Positions 1-12,050 are shown, counted from the first letter of the stretch. The stretch: 26,686 nt of DNA from Seison nebaliae (GCA_023231475.1 JALJEE010000117.1:1-26686); one strand, 5' to 3'. Translations and numbers: made by a program. Notes: generated by a model not told the origin, from the letters alone.

Positions 1-836
1 TATAAATAAGGCATAGTGCTGTGATTATGATCCGTGAGTCCAAAGTGATAAGACTCGAGTCCTCCATACATTATGGAAAAAAAAAATCCAGACATGATAA
101 GAGTCCTATACATACAAGGCTCGAGCCAAGCTATTAGCCAGACTCATGCCTTATTAAGGCATATCTCAAAGGTATCATGATGCATTGTTTTGGTCGAATT
201 TTCTATTGAAACTTATTTTACTAACAATAATAGTAAATTATTTTTAATTCTGAACTTCATGAGATATATATTTCATTTTAGAGTGAGTTAGATATGAATA
301 AAATATATGAAATCGTATCATGATTTAGGTAAGTTAATTTTGAATGAAGAAGTGAAAGAGAACTGGTCTGTGTACTTCAGTGTTAGCAAGGATGTAATGT
401 AAGACTCCAAGACAAGATCATAAACAGAATAATTGATGTTCTAAATCATCGATTCTCGAGAAAAAGTGGCGGTACGTGGTGTCCTACACTTTACGCGTAT
501 GCCAATGATATGGTGATATACTTACTCCTGATATATACTCCATTGAACAAAAGAACTATTTATCATGTTAGTAAATATACATGTAACGTTGCTGTTATTT
601 CTAGGAAATGGTTCCATTCATTGTAGCATCAAATTTTATTAGACGCAAAATCATTAGACATTTTCATTCTCTTAAAAGATAGCGCTAATTTTTTTCCGAT
701 TTCTCTCAATACAAATTGTCTCACATTCTGATTGTTCACGTTCTGTTTTCTATATGCAACCATTTCGTTCTCAATAACTTATTACTAACAGAGATATAAT
801 ATAACTACCGGGATTTAAAAAATGTAAAATATTTTT
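1..836. other. Intergenic AT-rich DNA with a small inverted-repeat segment
   Basis: No supportable gene. Positions 5-14 (aataaggcat) recur inverted at 146-155. Two 10-bp palindromes lie between them, gactcgagtc at 52-61 and ggctcgagcc at 118-127. This may be a small foldback element or a MITE touching the window edge, but the left flank is cut off, so a target duplication cannot be tested. The rest holds only AT-rich sequence and short homopolymers. Confidence 0.4.
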
Positions 837-907
837 GCGTCAGCCGGGAATCGAACCCGGATCAATTGCTTGGAAGGCAACCATGCTAACCTTTACACCA
901 CTGACGC
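837..907 (-). tRNA. tRNA-Gly (anticodon UCC)
   Basis: On the minus strand the 71-nt gene has a perfect 7-bp acceptor stem (GCGTCAG with CTGACGC). Its anticodon loop CTTCCAA gives anticodon TCC. The internal A box reads TGGTGTAAAGG and the B box GGTTCGATTCC, both matching the RNA polymerase III consensus. The sequence closely resembles animal tRNA-Gly(UCC), and there is no intron. The next base on the minus strand is A, a suitable discriminator. T runs just downstream on the minus strand (opposite the A runs at 826-829 and 817-822) can end transcription. It decodes GGA and probably GGG glycine codons. Confidence 0.97.
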
Positions 908-967
908 ATGTTAAACATTAAATCAAATCAATTAAATAATCACGTTGCCGATTAAGTTGCCGATCTT

Positions 968-1128
968 TTCCTCACCCCTTTTCCAAAATTTGCAGTTAAA
1001 TGGTCATTTCCTCAAGCTCTTAAACGGTGATTTCCTCACCCACTTTTTTCATTATGGATAATTCCTCACCCACTTTTTTCAATATGGACATTTCCTCACC
1101 CATTTTTTCAATATGGATTATTCCTCAC
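968..1128 (-). repeat. 30-bp tandem repeat array related to the MULE end at 26647
   Basis: Four copies starting ttcctcac begin at 1032, 1062, 1092 and 1121, a 30-30-29 bp spacing. Each runs through a T tract to an ATATGGA-like block. Two more diverged starts lie at 968 and 1008. The same unit occurs in reverse orientation at 26647-26686, next to a MULE transposase reading frame. Read on the minus strand each unit contains GGTGAGGAA. The array is probably a solo end or remnant of the same transposon family. No transposase frame lies beside it here. Confidence 0.8.
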
Positions 1129-1135
1129 AATCAAA

Positions 1136-2113
1136 ACAATCAAAAGGAAATAATATTTGTTTTAAACTGTTACGAAAAGTTTAGTTGTAGGTATTAGGTA
1201 TAAACATAAAAAATTTTGAAAATTTTTTGAATAAATTGTAAAATTAAAATTAACAAATTTTGAATCTTATTCTGTTTCTTGTTTATTATTCTTAATAATT
1301 CGAGTATTTATAGTATATACTCATCTAATCTAACTATACATACAGTATCTGTATGAATTCAAAATAAACCATGATGTAGCCTTGAACGATTTTGAAAGAG
1401 AAATGATTTCATTCATATATTGAACCAATGAAGAGGTTGTCAGATATCAAATAAAAATTTTTATGGTTCTTCATCATCTCAATCGGATTAAAAGTTGATT
1501 AACTTTAAATAATCATTAAAATTAATGAAAAATTTTAGGGATTGAAATTATCTTTCCTTACTTCTGTTAAGTGGTCATGGTAAATTATTAGAGAAGAATG
1601 TTTTATTAATGTTTTCGTTTAATTATTTAATATGTCAAATAGATGTACTATTATTATTTATTGATTAAAATTCCCGTCGGGATAAAGTAGAAAAAAATGT
1701 AAAAAAAATTTCGTTCCTTGCCACTGTTGATCAATTGGTCTATTTCGCGAGTGATTCCCGATCGATTGGCATAGAATCTATGAGATCGAAGGAAAAAATG
1801 AAATTTCTAAAATCCTGAAGTCCAATGTTATTAGATAACTCGTAGTATCGACAGGTATGTGAAAATACTGATCGATTATGTAAGAAGTTTGTGTTTGAAA
1901 CATGAGAAGTGTGGAAGTTCGATTCGATAATATACTACTATATAGATACTATACAATCACAGTTATTAATTATAATTATTAAAACGTAATAGAAACTATT
2001 AATAAATGAAACAAATTTAAAAAATTTACTGGTATTTGATTTTTGAAAAAGAAATTAATGAACTAAAAGTATTGTATTAGTTTTATCCAATAGACTGCAC
2101 ATTATAATGAACG
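1136..2113. other. Intergenic AT-rich DNA, nothing recognised
   Basis: No reading frame of useful length and no RNA gene that I can recognise. It lies between the 30-bp repeat array and the MITE. Composition is uniformly AT-rich. Confidence 0.5.
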
Positions 2114-2122
2114 CGAAATAAC

Positions 2123-2592
2123 GAATATAGGACAATATCCAGTAGGAAAAAAGTCCAGTCAAATTTTGCTAGGACAAAACGAACCACATGTCATTTACTT
2201 AGTTTAACGGACATATAATATTTGGAAAAGGGGGAAAATACACATTGTGTAAATTTTTTAAATCAACTTTTTTGGGTTTTTTTTTCTTGGAACGATATTA
2301 GTAGGATGTCTAATATTCAAAAAAAAATTTCCAGCCAATTGAACAAATATTAGGACCATTTTTTAGCAAATCAATCTCTGATTTTTTTAAAAGAAATAAA
2401 ATTAAGATTTTTAAGGTGAAATTACACCTAGATTTTTGCACCTAATGCTAAATATGAAAAGCCCATCTCGTAGAGCGTTAAAATCTCTTTCTAATTATAT
2501 GTAAATTATACTCATAGGTTAAATGGTTCTTAGTAAAAAAGGACATCTAAAAAAAAGTATATTTTTTTCATATTGTATATTGTCCTATATTC
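2123..2592. mobile_element. MITE, 470 bp, with 16-bp TIRs and 9-bp target duplication (MULE-like)
   Basis: The ends are perfect 16-bp inverted repeats, gaatataggacaatat at 2123-2138 and its reverse complement at 2577-2592. Directly outside them lies the same 9-bp direct repeat, cgaaataac, at 2114-2122 and 2593-2601. A 9-bp duplication with a TIR starting in G is typical of Mutator-like elements; hAT elements give 8 bp, and Tc1/mariner gives TA. The interior has no coding frame, so the element is non-autonomous. Intact identical duplications suggest a fairly recent insertion. The TIR does not resemble the 30-bp unit beside the MULE at the right edge, so a different autonomous partner is likely. 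Confidence 0.85.
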
Positions 2593-2601
2593 CGAAATAA
2601 C

Positions 2602-4488
2602 GGTATTCCATTAAAACGTTAATTAGAGAACGCTTGTTCTTCTTTTTTACTAGAAACATTTAATTTAATTTATTTTCGTTGTTATTGTGGTTCTTCAAAT
2701 TTTCATCGTATGATTTTATATTTAGTTTTAGAAAACTAGGGAGAATATACTATGCGAATAATATATATATAATGAAATAGAACTTGATTATTATAGAATG
2801 ATTGATCAATAATAATCTTAATTAATATAATTCTTCCATTTATCAACATAGTCCTCAACCGACAAGCGGTAAAATTGAGTGAGGAAGTTAGAAAGAGTAA
2901 GACAGAAGAGCAAATTTAAAAAGACTTTATCAGATATGGAACGAGGTGCAATGATTTCTCAATTCTCACCATATTTATAATTGATAATGACATAATAATT
3001 GGAAGTAAATCAAAGATGTTTATATCAATTCAATAGTTTCATCATCTCCGCCTCTCAACATCATCAGAAAATGATGTGCAGAAATCCTAATTACTAAATA
3101 ATTTTTAAAATGAGAGCAAATGTTCTCCCATAATTGAATAGTTGGAGAGATGTGAGGGGAAGAAATTCCAAAGATATTATAAATTGATGAGTTAGAGATG
3201 AATATCGTTAAAAGTAAGATGATCCATCACTATTATCATCATTATCATCGTCCGCCCCCCAATTTATTTTTAATAAGATAATTTTACATTAACTTAAGTT
3301 TTGTATGATTATCCTCTTATCTATATACTTATTAACCTGCCAATTAAAACGACTGTTCGATTAATCATTCGATCAAAGTCGTTGTATTTAATTATTTTGT
3401 CATTGTTTCACTGTAAGTTTGTGTGTTCATCATAGAAAATTAATTGTTGATTTCAACTCCCACTATTCATATTCATCCATCGATAATCTTCATTCCTAAA
3501 TATTGACATGATAAATAATTGAAAACACTCATCTTCCTCGTTTAAGATCGATTAATGACGTTCACGATTCATTTCACTTCGTCATTGCCTATTGATATAT
3601 TCATTACATAATTCGAGTGGAGCCAAACAATAACCGTATCTATTCACATTCACATTGACACGCCCCAACCACAAACAATGCCTTCCTTTTATTAACGATC
3701 AACTCAACTGAGACAAATGATGAAGTCATTATGAATAGGAGCATCTATCCCCATCATCCAAATCAGAGGTGTTATATTCGTGATTTTGAACCACATCGTT
3801 CCTATCTAAACTCCAGTTGTCATTTAAACAAAATCAATAAGTTTTTACTCCTCTTCAACTATATTCTTATTCACTTAAGTTCTACTAAATTACTATGGAT
3901 CGAAAATGTTCTCTCATTTTGAATCGAACAGAAATTTAGAGTCTTTATTAAGAACGAAATTCTTTTAAATCCGTTCTCCTAATGTAAAGTGAATGAAATT
4001 CTTTTTAAGGAAAGAAGAAACTATTGAGAAACATTTAGTACCTAGTTAAAATGTTTATCATATATTCTCAACAATGTTCTTCTTCTAATTCGAGAATATG
4101 TTTTTCAAAAGAGAATTGATTGTGCTAAAGTTTAATTACATCGTCGGTATTTAATTGTTTCGAAGGGGAGGAGAGCGGCAAGTAAGTTTTACCCATTTGA
4201 ATTAGTTGCGAAATTTCCTCATTTCTTGGATGGAGCGCGGTTAGATAGTGCGAAAGATACGCAATGTAAATGAATATGTCAAAATCATAAAGCGAAAATT
4301 AATATACAATTTTCTAGTCATAAAACAGATGAACTCCTCTTCTTTCTTTCCTTTCAGTGACATTTTTTAAAGGTAATTTTTTCCATAACTATCCACTTAC
4401 ATTTCCTTTAATATAGTTTAATTCATTTTTCGTAGAATATCCCGTTCTCACTTATCATAAGTTATAAAAGAAGTTCATATCGTTTGTA
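2602..4488. other. Upstream region of the homeobox gene
   Basis: About 1.9 kb without a convincing gene. A 63-codon frame at 3731-3922 looks like chance. A short CAT/ATT microsatellite lies near 3225-3250, followed by a C run. TATAAAA occurs at 4463-4469, just 20 bp before the first homeobox ATG. If it is the TATA box, transcription would start near 4493, after that ATG, and the next in-frame ATG at 4510 would be used. Enhancers of a developmental regulator would be expected here, but I cannot identify any. Confidence 0.4.
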
Positions 4489-5819
4489 ATGCTAAACGAC
4501 TCGACTAAGCTTATGGCCGCTTTATTCAACATTGATGGTCTCCTCAGTAAACCTGACGACAATCCTAACAACAACAATAATCATAACAAAAACATAGATT
4601 CATCAACTTCCACTATCAATTCATCAGAATCATCTCCAACATCAAATTTATCTTACAACCAATTGGGAGATGAGTTGCCAATATCTTCCGATGTGAAAAA
4701 TATCAATTACACTCCACCAAAACCGATAATTTCACAAAAGACGCTTTTGGATTTAATTCAAAAGAACTCTCTTAATAATTCTGCCAATAACATTGTTGGA
4801 AATGAGAATAATAACAAATCGAACAATAACCAAACAGGTAATATCGACAATTCCTTCTTACATCAAGAAAATGATACGATGACAGTAAATTCCAGGAATT
4901 TTAATCGACCACTTGACGTTTGGACTAATTACATGAAGATGGCAACTAATCAGAGAATAGATCAAGCCCCTATCAACACTCAGCACTACGAACAGCAGGA
5001 GCATCAACAACAACAACACCAACAGCAACAATTATTGCAGCAAAATATGACTCTAGCAGCAATGATGTTTAATCCGTTGATGTTAAGTAATAATGCGAAT
5101 AATTTGACATTTAATGACTTGGAATGTTTGATTAATTTCTTCTAAAATCTTATTTCTATTTTGAATATATTTCTTAGCTACAGCTACTCTATTATTACAA
5201 GCATATAAACGACCGAAAAGGGCAAGAACTGCTTTCACACCATCTCAATTAATAAAATTAGAGAAAGCATTCGAGTCGAACCATTATGTTGTTGGACATG
5301 AAAGAAGAGATCTTGCTAAAATGTTAAACTTGTCAGAAACTCAGGTTCGTCTAATTCCCCTTAACAGTAACGTGACGAAATGTCTATCAGACATTCTGTC
5401 TTTATTGAAATTCCATCAATCCTTCAGTAAATTCGCTTTATAAATTTTATTGTCGTTTTTTATAGGTGAAAGTTTGGTTTCAGAACCGTCGAACGAAATG
5501 TAAACGACAATTGCCGGAAGATGAAGAATGGACGAATGAAAGTGAATTAACGAAATTGTCGACAAGCAAAGTGATTGATGAAGTTCCCAATGAAAAGAAT
5601 GATGGATCGTCATCCAATGATTTCGGTTCTCGTAAACGAAAATATTCTTCATCGAATAATAATGAATCGAATATTTGTAAAGAATCGAGACTGGACAATT
5701 CGGGCAAACAAAATATTTCAACTATTCCCCGGAATGATAATGATATTTTGAAAAATGAAAAAATTAAAGATAATTTATTTAAGATGATTTTGATGAATAT
5801 GAAGAATCAATCAGAATAA
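4489..5819 (+). CDS. ems: EMX/empty spiracles-class homeobox transcription factor
   Basis: Nuclear DNA-binding regulator; family members pattern the head and anterior nervous system. Exons as I read them: 4489 to 5086 (or 5125), 5178-5344 and 5466-5819, giving about 372 (or 385) residues. Both first-exon donors (GTAATA, GTTTGA) keep phase 1. The homeodomain begins [13 protein letters not shown], carries the EMX signature NHYVVGHER and ends [15 protein letters not shown]5, L16, F20, Q50, N51 and R53 are all present. The intron falls between homeodomain residues 44 and 45, a position known in several homeobox families. Near the N terminus FNIDGLL matches an eh1 repressor motif and aligns with the FTIESLV of vertebrate EMX. 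The middle is rich in Asn and Gln runs. I see no YPW-type hexapeptide. A start at 4510 is possible. Confidence 0.93.
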
Positions 5820-6115
5820 TATTCTTATTACTCTTTCAGACGGAATTTCTCACCAAATGTTTATGTTAACTAGTCGTTCACTTCACTACGACAATTCGAT
5901 GATATACGACTAGAAATTAATTGAATTAAATTTAAATTTATTAACTTTTATTATTTATTAACTGAAATTTTTCTTTAAAATTAAAAATATTTTAATTCGA
6001 TTTAATTTTCAATTATATTCACTAATTTTTTTTATGATTATTTATTAGAAATCGAAGAGAAGAAATGATTAGATGTCATAATATTTTAGAAATGAAGAAT
6101 TCATTCGATTTTCAA
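5820..6115. other. Convergent intergenic spacer
   Basis: A 296-bp AT-rich spacer between two convergent genes. It must carry both 3'UTRs and polyadenylation signals. No other feature is visible. Confidence 0.5.
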
Positions 6116-9100
6116 TTAGTATGGTGATCCACTATTACTAATTACTCGTGGACCGGAGCTCATTGACTCAAACATATTGTCCAAATGATTCCCAATACTA
6201 CCACGAATATCATCCGAATCAATTTGAATTCCATTAACTCCTAAAACTGGAGTAAATTCAATAAAGGAACTTGTTTCTGGTCGCTTGCTTGTAAAAATGT
6301 GTTTTTCGAATTGAAAGAAATCATCAAAATTCATTCCAGGAATATCCATAAAGGAGAACATATCCATATCGAAGAATGACTCACTAAATAGATCAGTCCA
6401 TCCGCTCATTGCAAAGTTCTTAGAACCTTCAATAACATATTTTGGAGCATTGTAATAATATTGGTCAACACATCGTCGACGGTATTCTGCAGGAATATTA
6501 ACGAAATTCATATCTTCAATCTTTTGTCGAATTTCCAATGGGATTGCATAATAATCGCGATTATCGATGTTCTTCATTTTATCGGGTAAATTGATAACTC
6601 GTCCAATTTTAATTTTGTTTCTTACTCCAATTGGCAAATCGGTAAAATCAAATTTCTCAAAATCTACTTTTACTTGAGTTGGGAATGAATTGTAATCATT
6701 CTGAGATAATCCATATAAGATGGTCTTAGGAACGAAATAATATTTGCGCATTATGAGATCTTGAATGACTGTTTCATCGACCTTCTCATATTTACCATTA
6801 TTAAGGAAATTAATTACATTATCAGATAAGGACTCGAAATTGTATTCTTTCAATAACGGGAAAAGATATTGTGGAATATTATCATAATATTGACTTAAGA
6901 TATTCATCAATACTTTTTGTGGTAATTTTCCAAATTGTTCGGTTTTAATACACAATCGAATATTTTCAGAAAGATCCATAAAGTCTTTGATATCATAACC
7001 GATTGGTTCGGTTGGTTCGGGTGTTTGTGAATTTCGAATGAATTTTATAACCATTCCCAAAATACCATCAGGTAAATTGTAGTAATATCGATTTTTGATA
7101 TTTGCTATAATATCTTCCGGAACATTTTGGAAATTGCCACTATTGATAAAACTGAGAATATTTTTGGGAATACGATAAAAGTTCCTTTGTTGAAGATTTT
7201 CAATCACGGAATCAGGAACATTGAAATAATAATCAGTTTCCACTTTGTTGATTATACCGATAGGGATTAGATAGAAATTATTTCTTTCGATATTCAATAA
7301 AACGCTTCTTGAAATTTTAGTGAAATCTCTTAATCTCAGATCCATTGATAGATCAGATGGAATATTCAAATATTTTCCTTGATAAAGATTAAGTAAAACT
7401 TCTTTAGGTATTTTGGAGTAGTCGCCCATTTCGATCCATTGAATATAATTTGGATTTAAATTATAGTAATCGAGTTCACCAATATAATTCAATACCTTTT
7501 GTGGAATATTGAAATAATAATTCGATTTGATTCTTTCTTTAATTTTTTCAGGTAACAAATTATATTTACCATTTGCAATCAACGTCAAAAATCGAGGAGA
7601 TATTAAATTATAATCATGTTCACGTAAATCTTCCAACATATTTGGAGGAACATTGAAATAGTATCGATTGTAAAATCGATCTAATAATTCGGGTGTCACT
7701 GCTGAAAATTCACCACTTTGTAATAGAGTTAAGAGATCTTTGGGTAAACTGAAGAAATTTCGTCGAGCAAGAGCTTCCTGAACATTTCTGGGAACGTTGA
7801 AATATCGATCTTTAATTATATCGCCCAAAATATCTTTAGGAATTTTCGAGAATTTGCCATTCTTGAACAATTTCAAAATTTTATCATCCAAATTATTGAA
7901 ATTCTTTTCTGTTACCATGTCAACCGTTTTACTGGGAACATTAAAATAATATTGCTTCTCTATCTTATTGAGAATATGTGCTGGCACATTCTCCCACTCG
8001 AAAGTGTTAATTGATTGAATGATTGATTTATCTACATTGAAATAATTTCTTCCTGTTAAATCTTGGACGATATCTTCAGGTGCATTGATATAATAATTGC
8101 TAATAATATTCCTGAGAGTAATATGAGGAATCAACAAATAGTCACGTTCCGATAATTTATCTCGAACATTCTCTGGTAACCTATTGAAATCCCTAAGGTT
8201 TATTAAAGATAAAATGTTGTCTGGAATTCCCGTATATTGTCGATTCATCAACTTCTCCAACACTTCTTTGGGGATCCGTTGATATTCTCCGTTTTCGATA
8301 GCAGTGATATATTCAGGATTAATTCGATAGAAATCATTACTGAGCAATGAGTCGATAATACTTTGAGGAGTATCATAATAAAATTTGTCTTTCAATTTCT
8401 TTAATAAATGATTTTTAGGTAAGTTCTCAAATCGACCATTTTGGAGAGCTTCAATCACATTTCTTGGTAAATTATAGAAACTTCTATCAATCAAATCTTT
8501 AACGATTTCACTTGGTGTGTTAAAAAAGAAATTGTTACGAATATTTTTAATGATCTCTTCAGGAACTTCATGATACTTCTTGTTGCCTAAAAGATCTCGA
8601 ACATTTTTTGGTAGAGAGAAATAGTTTCGGTTTGTCAAAATATCGACAATATTCTTCGGTGTGCCAATATAATAATTTTCCAACAGTTTATTCACCACAT
8701 CATCCGGAATCATTTTGAAGTTTTGATTTTTAATCAAATTAATAAGAACCGGATCCAAATTGTAGAAGGATCGACCTTTAATATTAGCAACTAATCCTTT
8801 CGGAATGTTGAAATATTCTTCATTCATAATACGATTTAAAATATCGCTTGGGATTCGATTAAATTCTTCGGCTTCCAATGCTGTTCGGATGTCGACGGGT
8901 AATCGATTGAAATCATTTTCATTCATTTTCTGGTAAACTACTTGTGGAACGTTAAAATAAAAGTTTTTCTTCAAATTATCCACAACGGTTTGTGGAACAT
9001 CATCGAAATCTCCTTTCTTTAACAATTTTTTAATATTTTTGGGTAAATTCTTGAAATTTCTTGATTTGATATTATCGATAATCAATTGCGGTGCATTGAA

Positions 9101-12013
9101 AAATTGACCGGAAATGATTTTCGTTAAAATTTTATTGGGAACCTTTTCAAATTCACCGTTTTCCAATGCTTTTATAATATCATCAGGTAAATTGAAATAA
9201 TCATTTTCATTGATATTCTGATTAACATCATCGGGAACATTAACATAGAAATTTTGTAAGATTTTGTCGAGTAAATCACGTGGCAATTGATCGAATTTGT
9301 TCTGTTGAATCAGAAGTAAAAATTGTTGTGGAATTTTGGTGAAATCACGATCCATCAAATTCTGGGTGACACTTTCAGGGACATTGATATAATAGTTATT
9401 TACTAATTTAGTAAATATGTTAGCGGGGAGGGAACCAAATTCATTTTGTTCGATGAGAAATCGGATATCGGATGGAATATTCATATAATTCAATTCATTC
9501 AATTTGTTCACGAAGTTGATGTTCAAATCATAATAATAATTTTTCAACATTAAAGTGAAAATATCTTTCGGAATAGCATTCAATCGGCCAGTGTTAATTG
9601 CATCTAAAACATCCTTTGGCAATGAAGCTATACTTCGTTTTTGTACATCACGAATGATCGAAAGGGGAACATTGAAATATCGTTTGGCGGTGAGTTTAAT
9701 GAAAATTTCTGGGAATTTCTTCAAAGCTATTCGATATTTTTTTTCAGTCAACAACATACGAAGTTCATCTGGTAAATTACCGTAATTATGTTTTTGAACG
9801 ATATTGTATAATCCATTTGGTAGGTTAAAATAGAAGTTGTCCAATATTTTGTCAATGATATTGGAAGGAACGCTCAAGAAATTGTTTTTTAATATTTGAT
9901 TTTGAATGTTTTGAGGGATTGATCGGAAATCTCGTTCGAGAAGTGTCATCAATAAGTCTTTTGGCGCATTGTAATAGAAACCAGATAATAATTTCAAGAT
10001 AACTTCATTTGGTACTTTTTCAAATTGTTCAGTATTCAAATATCCGATAGTCTGTACATTCAATGTATAAAAACTACGTTCCTTTATCATTAATTGGACA
10101 CTTTTTGGTATGTTATAATAATAATTATTCGCTATCTTCGTTAAAATTGATGGCATAATACTTTCCAATTTTCCTACAGTAAATTTTTCGAGAACATCTT
10201 TTGGTAAATTTATAAAGTTTCTTTCTTTCAATGTCAGAATGATAACTGATGGAACATTGAAATAATACATATTCAACACTTTATCAACCAAATCTGGATC
10301 AATTTTATGAATTTCTTTATTCATAAACAATTCTCTAATATTGTCGGGAAGTTGAGTGAAATCTCTTGATAAATAACTTTCATGTATATCTTGTGGTAGA
10401 TTGAAATAGTAATAACCTTCGATTTTATCTAAAATCGATTGTGGCACTTTGTTAAATTGAGCCACCTTCAATAAGTTTATAATTCCCTGAGGAAGTTCAT
10501 TATAGTCTCTCTCCATAACATCACTTCTCAACTGAATTGGTTCATTGAAATACCAATCTTTCGCAATTAACTGAAGAATTTCAACTGGAACCTGAGAATA
10601 TTCAGCGTTGGAAAGAAGATTTCTGATATTGGCAGGAAGTAACAAATAATCTCGTTCGGTTAAATGTTCAAGAACAAATGTTGGAGTATTCAAATAAATG
10701 CCGTTGCGAAGATCATTAATTACATTCTTGGGCAATAATTCATAATTTCTTCCTTCAATCATATCCAAAATAACTTTTGGTAAATCTTTGAAATATTTTG
10801 GTTGAAATCGTGCGAAAATGAATTTTGGAATATTATAAAACCAATTCGTTCGGATTTTGTTAACTAAATCACTTGGTAACGAATTAATTGGTGCCGTCGA
10901 CAATTTGTCAAGTACATCTTTCGGTAACAAAAGATAATTTCGTTTTCCCAAACTCACCAATATTTGTTCGGGTACATTGAAATATTTTCCGTTTGTTAAT
11001 TTATTTAAGATATTTTTGTCCAATTGATCGAATCTATTATTTTGAATCATTTTCAAAATATAATCAGGTAAATTCAAATAATTGGTGGAACTGAATAATC
11101 GATAGATATCTCCTGGGACATTATAATAATAATGATTATTGAAATTGTTTAAAATATCTGCTGGAATCTTATCGAATTGTCCCAATCGACACAATTCAAT
11201 AATTTCGATAGGTAATTTATTGAAATTACGAGTATTCAATGAACTCACAATATTTTGTGGAAGATTGAAGTAATATCCTCGAAGAATCTTTTCCAAAATG
11301 TCCTTATTGATTTTGTCGAAATCTCCAGTTACCAAATCTTTGAGGATGTATTTGGGTAATGTGGTATAGTCACGAGCACAGAGATCTTGCCAGATATCTT
11401 CCGGAATATTAACCATCTTGTTGTTTAAGACTCGTGAGAGAATGTCTTGTGGAATTTCAATAAATCTTCGTTGTGTGAAAAGTGCAATGATATTGGGCGG
11501 TAAGGTTAAGAAGTTGTTCTTTTGAATTTTGTTGAGTATGGTGGATGGAATATTGTCATAATAACCATTCAATAATCGTTCCATAATTATTGAAGGTACG
11601 TCAGCACATTCACAATCGTCACCCTCGTAGTCGAAATAAAGTCCAATAAGTGGTTCGATATTCTTAAAACTTCTACGACTAACATCTTGTATAACGCGAT
11701 CAGGAATATTAATATAATATCCGTTAATTATTTTGTCAATATATTCAGCTGGAACATCTTGATATCTGCCGTCTTCAATACATTCCAATACTTCCGGTGG
11801 TGCAGAAAGGAAATCGAATTTACCATAACTTCCCGAATCACTTGAACAATCGGAACAGTAATCATCGTAATAGTAATCCGAATTGGATGCAACGTTCTAA
11901 AAAAAATGATCAAGTTTCAATTAGTTAAATTAGGGATAAATTATTATACGAACGATGTTGATAGTTGCGCTACAACTGTAGCAAACAAGGAAAAATAAAG
12001 TCAAGTAGATCAT
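6116..12013 (-). CDS. Giant secreted protein of 111 tandem 16-residue motifs (37 x 48)
   Basis: Not a family I recognise. Exon 1 is 12013-11954, beginning ATG ATC TAC and encoding MIYLTLFFLVCYSCSA, a good signal peptide with likely cleavage after CSA. A 57-nt phase-0 intron follows (11953-11897), then exon 2 runs 11896-6116. The total is about 1946 residues. Residues 21-46 are rich in Tyr, Asp, Ser and Cys. Residues about 47-1846 are 111 consecutive 16-residue units of pattern xFxxhPxxIhxxLxxx. They occur as three classes in fixed order: YYFNVP..I...L..R, xFxxLP..I..LL..G and xFxxIP..ILxKI..N. The last 100 residues are unique and rich in Phe, Met and Asp. Each unit could form a short helix starting at Pro plus a loop, so an extended alpha-solenoid is plausible. 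The coding frame is open throughout. Role inferred: extracellular structural material such as silk, cuticle, glue or matrix. No enzyme motif is seen. Confidence 0.9.
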
Positions 12014-12050
12014 TCTTCCCAATGTAACTTACATCTTTTTCCTCTCCAAA

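Noticed and set aside
3731-3922. 63-codon frame upstream of the homeobox gene
   Set aside because: No domain, signal, repeat or splice context that I can see; its length is within chance.
9555-9785. 76-codon plus-strand frame inside the giant gene
   Set aside because: It is the antisense shadow of the long intact minus-strand coding frame.
6116-11896. Leucine-rich repeats or Dictyostelium-type FNIP repeats
   Set aside because: The 16-residue unit lacks the LxxLxLxxN core of LRRs and the roughly 22-residue FNIP period. The Pro-initiated helix-like pattern is different.
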